NCBI GenBank assembly: GCA_947258795.1
Contig: CAMYJU010000023.1
Span: 1-41,328, forward strand
Direction of reading: 5' to 3'
DNA length: 41,328 nucleotides
Origin: an uncultured Gammaproteobacteria bacterium
GTDB lineage: Bacteria > Pseudomonadota > Gammaproteobacteria > DRJJ01
Shown in pieces: positions 1 to 8,968 of the stretch. The position numbers and the translations under genes were made by a program. The notes beneath the pieces are model-generated. The model was not told the DNA's origin. It ran no database searches and was given only the letters and a program-made list of their open reading frames with translations. Position 1 is the stretch's first letter, and every line of letters starts with the position of its first letter.

Positions 1-333
<333 letters not shown>

Positions 334-486
334 AAAGATTTAGTCACTTTACGGGTGACAATTCCTTATCGATACTGAACTACCATTACATCTGACATAA
401 TTGACATATATAAGGTAACTCACATCGTATTAATGTGTGATTATCACACCCGACGCAAGCACCCACACAAATTACTTAATCCTGAT

Positions 487-520
487 TTGATAAAGAACCA
501 CGGCTGAGAACTCGCTCAGC
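487..520 (-). promoter_or_regulatory. rrn leader antitermination site (boxB-boxA)
   Basis: On the minus strand the order is a short hairpin GCTGAG-6 nt-CTCAGC (503-520, boxB-like) followed by TGGTTCTTTATCAA (487-500), which matches the boxA consensus TGCTCTTTAACAA closely. This is the usual position between the rRNA promoters and the 16S 5' end, where Nus factors assemble the rRNA antitermination complex. The call rests on motif and position only. Confidence 0.75.
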
Positions 521-531
521 TGAGCAAAACT

Positions 532-559
532 ATTATACAGGTATCCAGGAATCCGTCAA
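532..559 (-). promoter_or_regulatory. rRNA promoter P2
   Basis: On the minus strand TTGACG (559-554), a 16-bp spacer and a perfect TATAAT (537-532) lie just upstream of the boxB/boxA leader. AT-rich DNA upstream of the -35 (AAATATTTCC-like) could act as an UP element. The 16-bp spacer is the usual one for rRNA P1/P2 promoters. Confidence 0.75.
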
Positions 560-639
560 TAATATGCCGGAAATATTTCCGACCTTTTGACTGTCCAACC
601 AGGCCTGATTTGCGCCCGTTTCCCTGTACGAGGGGGCGC

Positions 640-667
640 ATTATACGCACCGTATTCGGCACGTCAA
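640..667 (-). promoter_or_regulatory. rRNA promoter P1
   Basis: A second TTGACG (667-662), 16-bp spacer, TATAAT (645-640) arrangement lies 108 bp upstream of P2. It is followed by a GC-rich discriminator (GCGCCCCC), typical of stringently controlled rRNA promoters, and preceded by an A-tract (AAAAAAAATTAATGG) suitable as an UP element. Confidence 0.75.
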
Positions 668-732
668 CACATTCCATTAATTTTTTTTCATGCGGGTGTC
701 AGCCCGCTACAGAAGGCCGTTTTTTCAGGGCT

Positions 733-2373
733 TCAGGGCGCAACGGTAAAGAAGAAAGTGGCCCCCTGCCCGGGACTGGAATCGGCCCAGACCCTGCCCT
801 CGTGACGCAAAATAATGCGTTTTACGGTGGCCAGCCCGATACCGGTGCCTTCGAACTGGTCTGCCCGGTGTAGGCGCTGGAAAACCCCGAACAGCTTTTC
901 GTAGTAACTCATATCAAAACCGACCCCATTATCCCTTACAAAAATAATAGTTTCGTCGTCCTGATGCTTGCTACCAAGCTCTATGCTGGCATCGTCCTGT
1001 TTGGCCGTGTATTTCCAGGCATTGCTAATCAGGTTCTGTATCACCAGCAGCATCAGCACCGGATCCGCCATCACTTTCTCGTCAATCTCACAACTGAATT
1101 CGACCCGACGGTCTGGGTCACCCTGCTGCAGTTGGGCCATGGTCTGCCGGGCCATATCACACAAGTCCACGCTCATGCGTTTGAATTCCGTACGCCCCAG
1201 CCGCGACAATTCCAGTAGGTCATCGATCAGCACCCCCATATGCTGTGTAGCCCGGCATACCCGCAGCAGATACCCCCTGCCCTGCTCATCGATCTGATCA
1301 CCATAATCTTCCAGTACCGCCTTGCTGAAGCCGTCAATACTGCGCAACGGCGCTCGCAAATCGTGTGACACCGAGTAGCTGAATGATTCCAGCTCGCGGT
1401 TGCTTTCCTGCAGTGCCCGGGTGCGTTTTTCGACCAGCTCCTCCAGGCTGTCCTTGCTCTGTTGCAGCTGCTGGCTGACCTCAAAACGCGCGATCTCAAC
1501 CGCGAGCCGGTTCGCGAACAGGCCGAGGATCGGACCCGCCCATTCCTCGACCTCGAGCGGGTTAACATCCATCACCGACACCAGACCCATCATTTCCCCT
1601 TCAGCCACCATTGGGTGCCCGAAATAACTCTGTATCCCCATCTGGATCAGCATTTCATCTTCAGGGTAACGTGCGCCGGCACTGTCCGAAACCAGTTCCA
1701 TTTTCAAGTCCATCACGTCCTTGCAGGGCGTCCCTTCCAGTGAATAGGTGAAATTGTCGACAAACTGGTCACCGGCCCAGACCACCAGGGTCTGCACATG
1801 GGCCCTGTCCGGCAGCAGGCGCCCGACAAACGCAAAACGGGTACCGTACAACTGCGCCAGGGAGCGTGCGCTTTCCTTCAGGAACTCATCGAACTTCATC
1901 AGATGAGTCGCCCGTGCCAGGGAGTTGATCGCCTGATCCGCCTTGTGCTTCAGCGAGATATCCCTGAGTATCAGCACCACCGCAGAGTGCCGCTCATCGT
2001 CACTAACTTTCAGGCTCTTGATACGCACATCAACCGGGATGGTTCTGCCCTGGCTGGTGCGAGTCAGCCATTCGTAGTCAACCTGGTTACCACGCCTGAC
2101 GGATTCAAAAAGCTTGCGCGCATTCTTGATATCAGACTCGTCAGCCAGTAAATCCTCAAACCGCATCCCGAACACTTTCCTGTGTTCATAGCCATAGGCA
2201 TCCAGCGCCGCCTGGTTCGCATCCAGCACGCGGCCGTTATGGCTCAGGATGAAGATCATGTCCGGTGAGGCGTCGAAGATCAGCTTGAACCGTTCCGCAC
2301 GATTATTGAAATCATCCGACTCTGCACTAAAATCTTTTTTTCCCGACACAGGATGCTTGCCACTACTGTCCAT
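733..2373 (-). CDS. PAS-GAF sensor histidine kinase
   Basis: A soluble, probably cytoplasmic two-component sensor kinase of about 546 residues. A PAS domain (about 27-141, with the PDMIFIL...VLDAN pattern) is followed by a GAF-like domain (about 150-296), a short coiled coil, a HisKA domain with the phosphorylated His in SVSHDLRAPLRS (about residue 337) and a HATPase_c domain with N box NLISNAWKYT, G1 DNGVGFD and G2 GTGIGLATV. No transmembrane segment is visible, so the signal is probably internal or shared with a partner. The ATG at 2373 is preferred over an upstream in-frame TTG because CAGGAG lies 6-8 bp before it. No response regulator is adjacent. Its C-terminal part resembles the kinase remnant at 35096-35400. 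The ligand is unknown. Confidence 0.9.
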   Translation of the reverse strand: MDSSGKHPVSGKKDFSAESDDFNNRAERFKLIFDASPDMIFILSHNGRVLDANQAALDAYGYEHRKVFGMRFEDLLADESDIKNARKLFESVRRGNQVDYEWLTRTSQGRTIPVDVRIKSLKVSDDERHSAVVLILRDISLKHKADQAINSLARATHLMKFDEFLKESARSLAQLYGTRFAFVGRLLPDRAHVQTLVVWAGDQFVDNFTYSLEGTPCKDVMDLKMELVSDSAGARYPEDEMLIQMGIQSYFGHPMVAEGEMMGLVSVMDVNPLEVEEWAGPILGLFANRLAVEIARFEVSQQLQQSKDSLEELVEKRTRALQESNRELESFSYSVSHDLRAPLRSIDGFSKAVLEDYGDQIDEQGRGYLLRVCRATQHMGVLIDDLLELSRLGRTEFKRMSVDLCDMARQTMAQLQQGDPDRRVEFSCEIDEKVMADPVLMLLVIQNLISNAWKYTAKQDDASIELGSKHQDDETIIFVRDNGVGFDMSYYEKLFGVFQRLHRADQFEGTGIGLATVKRIILRHEGRVWADSSPGQGATFFFTVAP

Positions 2374-2487
2374 ATATGTCTCCTGTAGCTCTATCCCTGG
2401 AATACTCACCAGCAAGCTTTTGAAAATCTTCTCTGCATTTCAAACATTTTTTTAAAATATAGCAGAGACCGGTGTTTTAATCTGACA

Positions 2488-2632
2488 CTAAGCACTGTCC
2501 CCTGTAATTTTCAGTATTGCCGCGATGGTTTCATCACTATGTACCTGCCTGGCTGACAGGTTGATGGCAACGCGTGGCGGCAATGGCTGATGTTCTTCTG
2601 TCTGATGCATGTATCCCTTGCCATGATTAATG
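2488..2632 (-). pseudogene. remnant of an EAL-domain (c-di-GMP phosphodiesterase) gene
   Basis: The minus strand encodes about 47 residues including PPRVAINLSARQVHSDETIA, which matches the conserved RVAVNLSARQF region of EAL domains. The open stretch is bounded by TGA upstream and TAG downstream, and no EAL or later catalytic motifs are nearby. It is too short to function and is best read as a decayed fragment left between the kinase and tyrS. Recognition is by eye only. Confidence 0.6.
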
Positions 2633-2780
2633 TATCAATACTGATACCACAACTGCATCGAACAAGACGGTGATTGAGGAATCAATAATATTAGCTATAG
2701 CCTTACCTTTAGGCGTGCATCTGGCACGTGATAGCCTTCCCGATTATTAAATTGTAAATTTTTATAACAACGATCGCGTA

Positions 2781-2909
2781 TTAGCCTACAACCACCTCAG
2801 CAAACCGCCGTTTGCCAACCTGATAAACATGCTTGCTACCTGCCTTGATTTGCAACGTGCTGTCCTCGATGCGTTCGCCATCGATACGTACCGCCCCCTG
2901 CTTGATCAT
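2781..2909 (-). pseudogene. detached S4 RNA-binding domain of tyrosyl-tRNA synthetase
   Basis: A 42-residue reading frame beginning [16 protein letters not shown] and ending RRFAEVVVG has the core of the S4 domain normally found at the C terminus of bacterial TyrRS. It lies in a different frame from the catalytic part: the TGA ending that frame and this ATG overlap as ATGA. The first helix region of the S4 domain, roughly 20 residues, is missing compared with intact family members. Either the join is a genuine deletion plus frameshift or it is a sequence error. Because of the ATGA overlap, translation as a separate peptide by coupling is conceivable but unproven. Confidence 0.75.
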
Positions 2910-3925
2910 ATGCCGATCTGCCCCTCATTGGCGGAAACGGTTTTTTGTTCGATATCCTCCGGCATCGCACCTTTCTGGAACCGGGCAATAAAGGCCTCAC
3001 GCGCGTTCTCCGCGGCATCGCGATCATGAAATCGTTCGATGATCTCCTCGGCCAGCAGGAACTTGATATCACGCGGATTCTTGCCTTCACTGATCTGCTG
3101 CTGGAAACCCTCAATCTGTGCAACCGGACGGAAGCTGAGTAGTTCAAAATAACGCCACATCAGTTCATCCGAGATCGACATGATCTTGCCAAACATATCG
3201 TCAGCCGGATCTGCGATGCCTATATAGTTACCCAGTGACTTGGACATCTTCTGCACACCGTCCAGCCCCTCGAGGATCGGCATGGTAATCACCACCTGCG
3301 GCTCCTGGCCATACTGTTTTTGCAACTCACGCCCGACCAGCAGATTGAATTTCTGGTCCGTGCCACCGAGTTCGACATCGGCCTTCATCGCCACCGAGTC
3401 ATAGCCCTGGATCAATGGATACAAAAACTCATGGATAGAGATGGACTGCCCGCTCTTGTAACGCTTGCTGAAATCATCACGCTCCAGCATACGTGCAACC
3501 GTATGTCGTGCCGCCAGCTGGATCAGGTCGGCTGAATTCATTTCCCCCATCCAGCTCGAATTGAACATGACCAGGGTTTTTTCAGGGTCCAGGATCTTGA
3601 ATATCTGTTGCTCGTAGGTTTTCGCGTTTTCAATCACGTCATCGCGGGTTAACGGTGGACGCGTTGCGCTCTTGCCGGTCGGGTCACCGATCATGCCGGT
3701 AAAATCACCGATCAGGAACATCACCTCGTGACCCAGGTCCTGGAACACGCGCAGCTTGTTGATCAGTACCGTATGCCCGAGATGCAAATCAGGCGCGGTC
3801 GGATCAAAACCAGCCTTGATCCTTAATGGTTTGCCACGTTTGAGTTTATCGGCCAGATCCTGTTCCAACAGGATTTCGTCTGTACCCCGCCCGATCTGGA
3901 CGAGTGCATCAGCAACGGATGTCAT
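2906..3925 (-). CDS. tyrS: tyrosyl-tRNA synthetase, catalytic part (C-terminus frameshifted)
   Basis: Class I aminoacyl-tRNA synthetase that charges tRNA-Tyr. The Rossmann-fold catalytic domain is complete: [15 protein letters not shown] (HIGH motif), the tyrosine-binding region with YPLIQGYDS and [10 protein letters not shown], and the KMSKS loop in [12 protein letters not shown]. The frame ends at residue 339 after [19 protein letters not shown], whereas the family is about 400 residues and continues through an S4 anticodon-arm-binding domain. That domain is present downstream in another frame (2781-2909) with about 20 residues lost at the junction. The start at 3925 follows an AGAGG element. 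Divergent from the M23 peptidase, a common gammaproteobacterial arrangement. Without S4 the activity would be weakened, so a second TyrRS gene elsewhere or a sequencing error should be suspected. Confidence 0.9.
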   Translation of the reverse strand: MTSVADALVQIGRGTDEILLEQDLADKLKRGKPLRIKAGFDPTAPDLHLGHTVLINKLRVFQDLGHEVMFLIGDFTGMIGDPTGKSATRPPLTRDDVIENAKTYEQQIFKILDPEKTLVMFNSSWMGEMNSADLIQLAARHTVARMLERDDFSKRYKSGQSISIHEFLYPLIQGYDSVAMKADVELGGTDQKFNLLVGRELQKQYGQEPQVVITMPILEGLDGVQKMSKSLGNYIGIADPADDMFGKIMSISDELMWRYFELLSFRPVAQIEGFQQQISEGKNPRDIKFLLAEEIIERFHDRDAAENAREAFIARFQKGAMPEDIEQKTVSANEGQIGI

Positions 3926-4149
3926 GATTTACCTCTTGCTTGTTATTCCGAGCTTTAATTGAAACGGCACAAGATACTGTATCCAGCCCAGCACTGTACA
4001 GCCTGATCCGGGCAATATGATAAAATCAGTCTAAATCATATATAGTTACGGGTATTTGAAAAACCGCCATAACTATTTATTTTTTATGGGTAAAACCCCT
4101 GCACACAGCCTGCTGGCGTGACGGGATACACTTTTTACGTAATCTTGCG

Positions 4150-4178
4150 TTGACCTGCCTAAAGCAACACGCTAGTCT
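4150..4178 (+). promoter_or_regulatory. candidate sigma-70 promoter for the M23 peptidase gene
   Basis: TTGACC, a 17-bp spacer and TAGTCT lie 45-73 bp upstream of the peptidase start in the divergent intergenic region shared with tyrS. The -35 is near consensus and the -10 is weak. I see no other feature in 3926-4222 apart from general AT-richness. Confidence 0.35.
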
Positions 4179-4222
4179 AGTCGATAATATCAATAATTCC
4201 GGCATATTAGGGCATTTTTGTA

Positions 4223-5755
4223 ATGCGGGACTACAAGTACAGAATCGAACCTCTGGGATCAAAAAAGAACCTCAGGCTAGCGCATTTCTCACGCACGGTA
4301 ATGCTAAGTAGCATTGCGATCGCCAGTGTCGTCGCACTGATGTTTCTGCCAGATGAATCCGAACCCGTTCGTTCAGCTGTCGCCGACAGCATGATTGAAA
4401 CCGAGCTGGTGCTCAGCTTCGCAGACGAAACCCAACAGCAGCCAAGCAAAACGTTCCTGCCTGCACTGGACGCAGAACCGGTATCGTTACCATTAGCTAT
4501 CGAACAAACAGACAAGGTACAGGAAAAAGAAACCATTGAACCGGTCGCTCACAGCCCGGTTGCCAATCCGGTTCCCTCCACGGTTTCCTCGACAGTTTCA
4601 AAAGAAGACATCAACAATGCACTGGATGCGATCGACCCGGCCGCACTTTCCTGGCAAACCGTCAAGGTCAAGTCCGGAGACAGCATGGCGCGGATATTCA
4701 GGCGCGCCGGCCTGTCCGCCAGTGAACTGCATGCGATTATGCAGTCTGACAAAAAGGCGAAGAAGCTGCGCAATATCAACCCGGGCCAAAAAATAAGGCT
4801 GGCAACCGGAGCGGATGGCAAACTACAGCAACTCGAATACAAGATTAACGAAATCACCACACTGAGCATACATCGCGAACTGGGTGGTTACCGTACACAA
4901 CTTAAATCGCGCCAATACGAAACCCGTATTGCGCATGCCGCCGGCACCATCCACCAGTCGCTGTTTCTGGCCGGCATGGAAGCGGGACTGACCGACAGTA
5001 TGACTATGGACCTGGCCGGCATCTTCGGCTGGGATATCGACTTCGCACTGGATATTCGCTCTGGCGACCGCTTTGTCGTGGTCTACGAGGAAAAATTTCT
5101 CGATGGTCGCAAGGTGCGTGACGGCAACATTTTGGCCGCCGAATTTATCAACAACAACAAAACCTATCGATCCATCCGCTTTACCAACACGGCAGGCCGT
5201 ACCGGCTTTTATGATGAAAACGGTCACAGCATGCGCAAGGCATTTTTACGTACCCCGGTCGATTTTTCCCGGATCAGCTCACGCTTCAGTTCCGGCCGTA
5301 AACACCCGGTACTGAACCGGATCCGTGCACACAAAGGCGTGGACTATGCGGCATCACGCGGTACACCGATTCGCGCCACCGGCGACGGCAAGATTATCTA
5401 CCGTGGACGCAAGGGCGGCTATGGAAAAACCGTGGTAATCCGGCATGGTTCGCGCTACACCACGCTGTACGCCCATTTGAATAATTACAACCGCAAAGCA
5501 CGCCTGGGAACACGGGTCAAACAGGGTCAGATTATCGGCTACGTCGGCAGCACCGGACTGGCGACCGGTCCACACCTGCATTACGAATTCCGGCTGAATG
5601 GCGTACACCGCAATCCGTTAACCGTACGCCTGCCAAAATCCGAATCACTGGCCAAAAAGTACATGAAAGACTTCAAGCAGCAGGCCGCACCCCTGCTCGC
5701 AAAACTGGATACCCTGAGCCGCACCTTGGTGGCCATGTCGTCAGGCACAAACTAA
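4223..5755 (+). CDS. M23 family murein endopeptidase (MepM/YebA-like)
   Basis: Predicted periplasmic, membrane-anchored peptidoglycan DD-endopeptidase of 510 residues. An N-terminal hydrophobic segment (about 27-46) is followed by a Pro/Val-rich linker, an OapA/LysM-like domain (VKVKSGDSMARIFRRAGLS onward) and the C-terminal LytM domain. The zinc ligands are visible as HKGVDYA (HxxxD) and HLHYEF (HxH), so it is likely catalytically competent. Length and domain order fit MepM/YebA, which cuts cross-links to allow wall expansion. It is followed 8 bp later by anmK, an association with wall turnover and recycling conserved in Pseudomonas-type genomes. The start has only a weak ribosome site, and a start a few codons later is possible. 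Confidence 0.9.
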   Translation: MRDYKYRIEPLGSKKNLRLAHFSRTVMLSSIAIASVVALMFLPDESEPVRSAVADSMIETELVLSFADETQQQPSKTFLPALDAEPVSLPLAIEQTDKVQEKETIEPVAHSPVANPVPSTVSSTVSKEDINNALDAIDPAALSWQTVKVKSGDSMARIFRRAGLSASELHAIMQSDKKAKKLRNINPGQKIRLATGADGKLQQLEYKINEITTLSIHRELGGYRTQLKSRQYETRIAHAAGTIHQSLFLAGMEAGLTDSMTMDLAGIFGWDIDFALDIRSGDRFVVVYEEKFLDGRKVRDGNILAAEFINNNKTYRSIRFTNTAGRTGFYDENGHSMRKAFLRTPVDFSRISSRFSSGRKHPVLNRIRAHKGVDYAASRGTPIRATGDGKIIYRGRKGGYGKTVVIRHGSRYTTLYAHLNNYNRKARLGTRVKQGQIIGYVGSTGLATGPHLHYEFRLNGVHRNPLTVRLPKSESLAKKYMKDFKQQAAPLLAKLDTLSRTLVAMSSGTN

Positions 5756-5763
5756 GCCCGCAT

Positions 5764-6891
5764 GTGAGCCATCCGTCTCCAGAGTACTATATAGGTCTGA
5801 TGTCCGGCACCAGCCTGGACGCGATCGACGCGGCCTTGCTCGATCTGGCCCATGGGCAAATCAGGCTGCTGGACACCCTCAATCACCCGCTACCCGATGC
5901 ACTGCGACAACAGGTTCTGCGACTCAACCAGCCTGGCCAGCCAGATGAACTGCACAGCATGGCGATTACCGATCGCGAGCTGGCGGGTGTATTCGCTCAG
6001 GCAGTCAAGGAGTTGTTACAGCACAGCGGCATCAAGCCCGACGAGATCACGGCCATCGGTAGCCACGGGCAGACCGTACGCCATCAACCCGGCATCGACA
6101 CGCCCTATACCATGCAGATCGGCGATCCGAACCGCCTGGCCGAGTTAAGCGGCATCACCACCATCGCTGATTTCCGGCGTCGTGACATCGCCGCCGGTGG
6201 CCAGGGTGCACCGCTGGCCCCGGCCTTTCATGCCGCCATGTTTCACAGCGACCAGCAAAACCGGGCGATCCTGAATATTGGCGGTATGGCCAACCTGACC
6301 CTGTTAGCGGCTGACCGGAACATACCCGTCAGCGGTTTTGATACCGGACCCGGTAATGTCTTGCTCGATGCGTGGTATCAACGCCACCATCCGGCTGCCT
6401 ATGATCAGCATGGCCAATGGGCAGGCAGCGGGCAGGTCGCGGACAGCCTGCTGGCCAGACTGCTCTGCCACCCGTTCTTCAAACTCGAACCGCCGCGCAG
6501 TACCGGCCGGGAACAGTTCAATATCGATTATCTGGACAGCGAACTGGAGGATCATCAACAGGACCTGGCAGCGGCTGACGTCCAGGCCACCCTGGCTGAA
6601 CTGACCACGCGCAGCATCGCGCAGGCACTGACAACATGGGCCGACGACTGCGAGCGTCTGCTGCTTTGTGGCGGCGGTGCCTACAACACCGACCTGGTCG
6701 CACGCCTGCGCCGGCATTTACCCGATATCCAGGTCGATACCACCGCCTCCTGCGGTATGGCACCGGAGTGGATCGAGGCCGCCGCGTTTGCATGGCTGGC
6801 GAAACAGACCCTGCATCATCAAACCGGCAACCTGCCTGCAGTGACCGGTGCCGATCACGCAGTCATACTCGGCGGCATTTACCCGGCCTGA
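5764..6891 (+). CDS. anmK: anhydro-N-acetylmuramic acid kinase
   Basis: Converts 1,6-anhydro-MurNAc from recycled peptidoglycan to MurNAc-6-phosphate using ATP. The 375 residues match the family length and carry its motifs: YIGLMSGTSLDAIDAAL at the N terminus, GSHGQTVRH, DFRRRDIAAGGQGAPLAP, NIGGMANLT and GFDTGPGNVLLDAW, with a late LLLCGGGAYN ATP-binding segment. The start is GTG at 5764 (an overlapping ATG runs straight into TGA). It follows the M23 peptidase closely, so the two are probably co-transcribed. The 3' end is followed by the Fur-box region of the iron permease. Confidence 0.95.
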   Translation: MSHPSPEYYIGLMSGTSLDAIDAALLDLAHGQIRLLDTLNHPLPDALRQQVLRLNQPGQPDELHSMAITDRELAGVFAQAVKELLQHSGIKPDEITAIGSHGQTVRHQPGIDTPYTMQIGDPNRLAELSGITTIADFRRRDIAAGGQGAPLAPAFHAAMFHSDQQNRAILNIGGMANLTLLAADRNIPVSGFDTGPGNVLLDAWYQRHHPAAYDQHGQWAGSGQVADSLLARLLCHPFFKLEPPRSTGREQFNIDYLDSELEDHQQDLAAADVQATLAELTTRSIAQALTTWADDCERLLLCGGGAYNTDLVARLRRHLPDIQVDTTASCGMAPEWIEAAAFAWLAKQTLHHQTGNLPAVTGADHAVILGGIYPA

Positions 6892-6919
6892 GCCTCCCTT
6901 CACCTTCACTATTTCAGCC

Positions 6920-6967
6920 TTGTCAGGCCGGTTATTTTGGTGTAAATTATAATCATTCTCATTTGCA
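6920..6967 (+). promoter_or_regulatory. promoter with Fur box upstream of the FTR1 gene
   Basis: TTGTCA (6920-6925), a 17-bp spacer and TAAATT (6943-6948) form a plausible promoter. Overlapping its -10 is TATAATCATTCTCATTTGC (about 6948-6966), which fits the hexamer pattern of gammaproteobacterial Fur boxes. Repression by Fe2+-Fur of the downstream iron permease is the simplest reading. Confidence 0.7.
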
Positions 6968-6997
6968 TTACTAATTGTATCATTCAGGTATCCTGCC

Positions 6998-8923
6998 ATG
7001 TCCTTTCGTCAGACCATTCGCCGATTAACCCTGTTTATCCTGTTAGGCCTGTCCGGCATTCATACCTGTCTGGCATCGAATGATGCGGAGATCGCACTGC
7101 ATGCATTGGACTATATCGGCATTGACTATCCGGAAGCTGTCAAGAACGGCCAGATCATAAGCCCCGAGGAATACGCTGAACAGATCGAGTTCGCCCAGCA
7201 GGTTACCCGTATCCTGAACGAACAATCACAACCCGAACTGGCAGAACTGGCCGGAGAATTGAGCCGCGCGATCGACTCCAGGCTGACGGCTGACACCATC
7301 CGCGACCTCACCCAGCAAATCAGTGAAGGCATCATCGGCCGGTTCAATATCGTCACCGCACCTCGAAAGACCCCGGATATCGAACTGGGCCAGAAGCTTT
7401 ATTCCGAACAGTGTGTGTCCTGTCATGGCGTCTCTGGTATGGGTGACGGTCCGCAGGCCCGTCAACTGGAACCCCTGCCAACCAACTTCCATGACCAGGC
7501 CAGGGCGGCCGAGCGTACGGTGTTTGGTCTGTACAGCACCATCACCCAGGGAGTGGATGGCACTGGCATGGCAGCCTACAGTCATCTGAGCGCGCACCAG
7601 CGCTGGTCGCTCGCTTTTTATGTCAGCCAGTTTGCGTTCAGTGACAGTCAGCGCGCTCAAGGACAGACGTTATGGTCTGATAGTAAGCGTCTTGAGGGCC
7701 TTGGCAGTATGGCTGAACTAACCCGGCTCAGTCCGCGCGCTGCGCAGGCACTGGGTGCTGAACAACTGATCCAGCTGGCCTGGCTACGCAGCAACCCTGC
7801 TGCGATAAATGCCGGCAGCCGATCACCGCTGACGGTGGCCGCTACACAGTTGCAGGCCAGCAAGGACGCCTATGACAACAAACAGCCGCAACTGGCCTAC
7901 CAGCTGGCATTGTCCGCCTACCTGGATGGCTTTGAACTGGCCGAGTCCAGCCTCAGGGCGGTCGATGTCGCACTGGTTAAAGACATCGAAAGCAATATGC
8001 TGAACTACCGTGCTGCGATCAAGGCCGACAAGGGTCCCGTTACGGTTACTGCCTTACATAATAAAATACAGGAACTGCTGACCACAGCGAGCAATACCCT
8101 GTCGACCAAAAAACTGTCCGGGCGCGCCGCGTTTGTCAGCGCGATGGTGATCCTGTTACGTGAGGGCCTGGAGGCCATCCTGATCCTGGCTGCGTTGTCC
8201 AGCGTGCTAATCAAGAGCGGACGTCGTGACGCCCTGCTGTATCTGCATATCGGCTGGATCAGTGCGCTGATACTGGGCGCCGTGACCTGGTACATCGCCA
8301 GCCATGTGGTCACCATCTCGGGTGCGAGCCGCGAAATGACCGAAGGCATCACCGCCCTGCTCGCGACCGCGGTATTGCTATACGTCGGCTTCTGGCTGCA
8401 TGGCAAGACCCATGCGGTACGCTGGCAACAGTATGTCCGCGATCGCATCCAGAAAGCACTACATGGTGGTGCGCTATGGGTGCTGGCCGGCATCGCGTTT
8501 CTGGCAGTGTATCGGGAGATATTTGAGACCATACTGTTCTACCAGGCGCTCTATCAGCAGGTGGAGGCCGGTGGCAACCAACTGCTGACCTCGGGTATCG
8601 TCACCGCCGCCTTCATACTGCTGGCGATGACCTGGATCATCCTGCGCACCAGCCTGAGGTTGCCCTTGCGCCTGTTCTTCCAGGTCAACTCGGCGATCAT
8701 GCTGATCCTCGCGTTTACATTTGCCGGTCACGGCATAGCGGCATTGCAGGAGGCTGGCGTGATTCCGGTCAGCTTATTGCCGTTACCAGAATTCAGTCTG
8801 CTTGGCATCTACCCGACCTGGCAGACCCTGCTGATACAGACCGCTCTGCTGATCCTGTTTGCTGCGTACTTCCTGTATGAACGTCATACCCGTGCGCAAC
8901 TAAAAGACAGTCATCAGACATAA
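6998..8923 (+). CDS. cytochrome c / FTR1-family iron permease fusion
   Basis: A 641-residue inner-membrane protein. A signal peptide (about 1-27) is followed by a periplasmic region with a c-type heme site CVSCH (139-143), a probable axial Met near 191 (GTGMAAYSHL), then a helical linker and about seven transmembrane helices from residue 378 onward. The membrane part carries the two REXXE iron-binding motifs of FTR1/EfeU permeases, REGLE (388-392) and REIFE (506-510). The architecture suggests that the heme domain handles electrons for Fe2+ oxidation or Fe3+ reduction coupled to import, by analogy with Fet3-Ftr1 and EfeUOB; the direction is not decided by sequence. No separate EfeO/EfeB is nearby. 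The Fur box upstream supports iron-starvation control. Confidence 0.9.
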   Translation: MSFRQTIRRLTLFILLGLSGIHTCLASNDAEIALHALDYIGIDYPEAVKNGQIISPEEYAEQIEFAQQVTRILNEQSQPELAELAGELSRAIDSRLTADTIRDLTQQISEGIIGRFNIVTAPRKTPDIELGQKLYSEQCVSCHGVSGMGDGPQARQLEPLPTNFHDQARAAERTVFGLYSTITQGVDGTGMAAYSHLSAHQRWSLAFYVSQFAFSDSQRAQGQTLWSDSKRLEGLGSMAELTRLSPRAAQALGAEQLIQLAWLRSNPAAINAGSRSPLTVAATQLQASKDAYDNKQPQLAYQLALSAYLDGFELAESSLRAVDVALVKDIESNMLNYRAAIKADKGPVTVTALHNKIQELLTTASNTLSTKKLSGRAAFVSAMVILLREGLEAILILAALSSVLIKSGRRDALLYLHIGWISALILGAVTWYIASHVVTISGASREMTEGITALLATAVLLYVGFWLHGKTHAVRWQQYVRDRIQKALHGGALWVLAGIAFLAVYREIFETILFYQALYQQVEAGGNQLLTSGIVTAAFILLAMTWIILRTSLRLPLRLFFQVNSAIMLILAFTFAGHGIAALQEAGVIPVSLLPLPEFSLLGIYPTWQTLLIQTALLILFAAYFLYERHTRAQLKDSHQT

Positions 8924-8968
8924 GATATCAGACCCCAGACATCTGATATCTGTCACCTGACCTCTGGT

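Noticed and set aside
8924-8968. Possible terminator between the FTR1 and citrate synthase genes from repeated ATCTGATATC
   Set aside because: The repeat can pair, but the stem is AT-rich and there is no clear T-run, so it was not listed as a feature.
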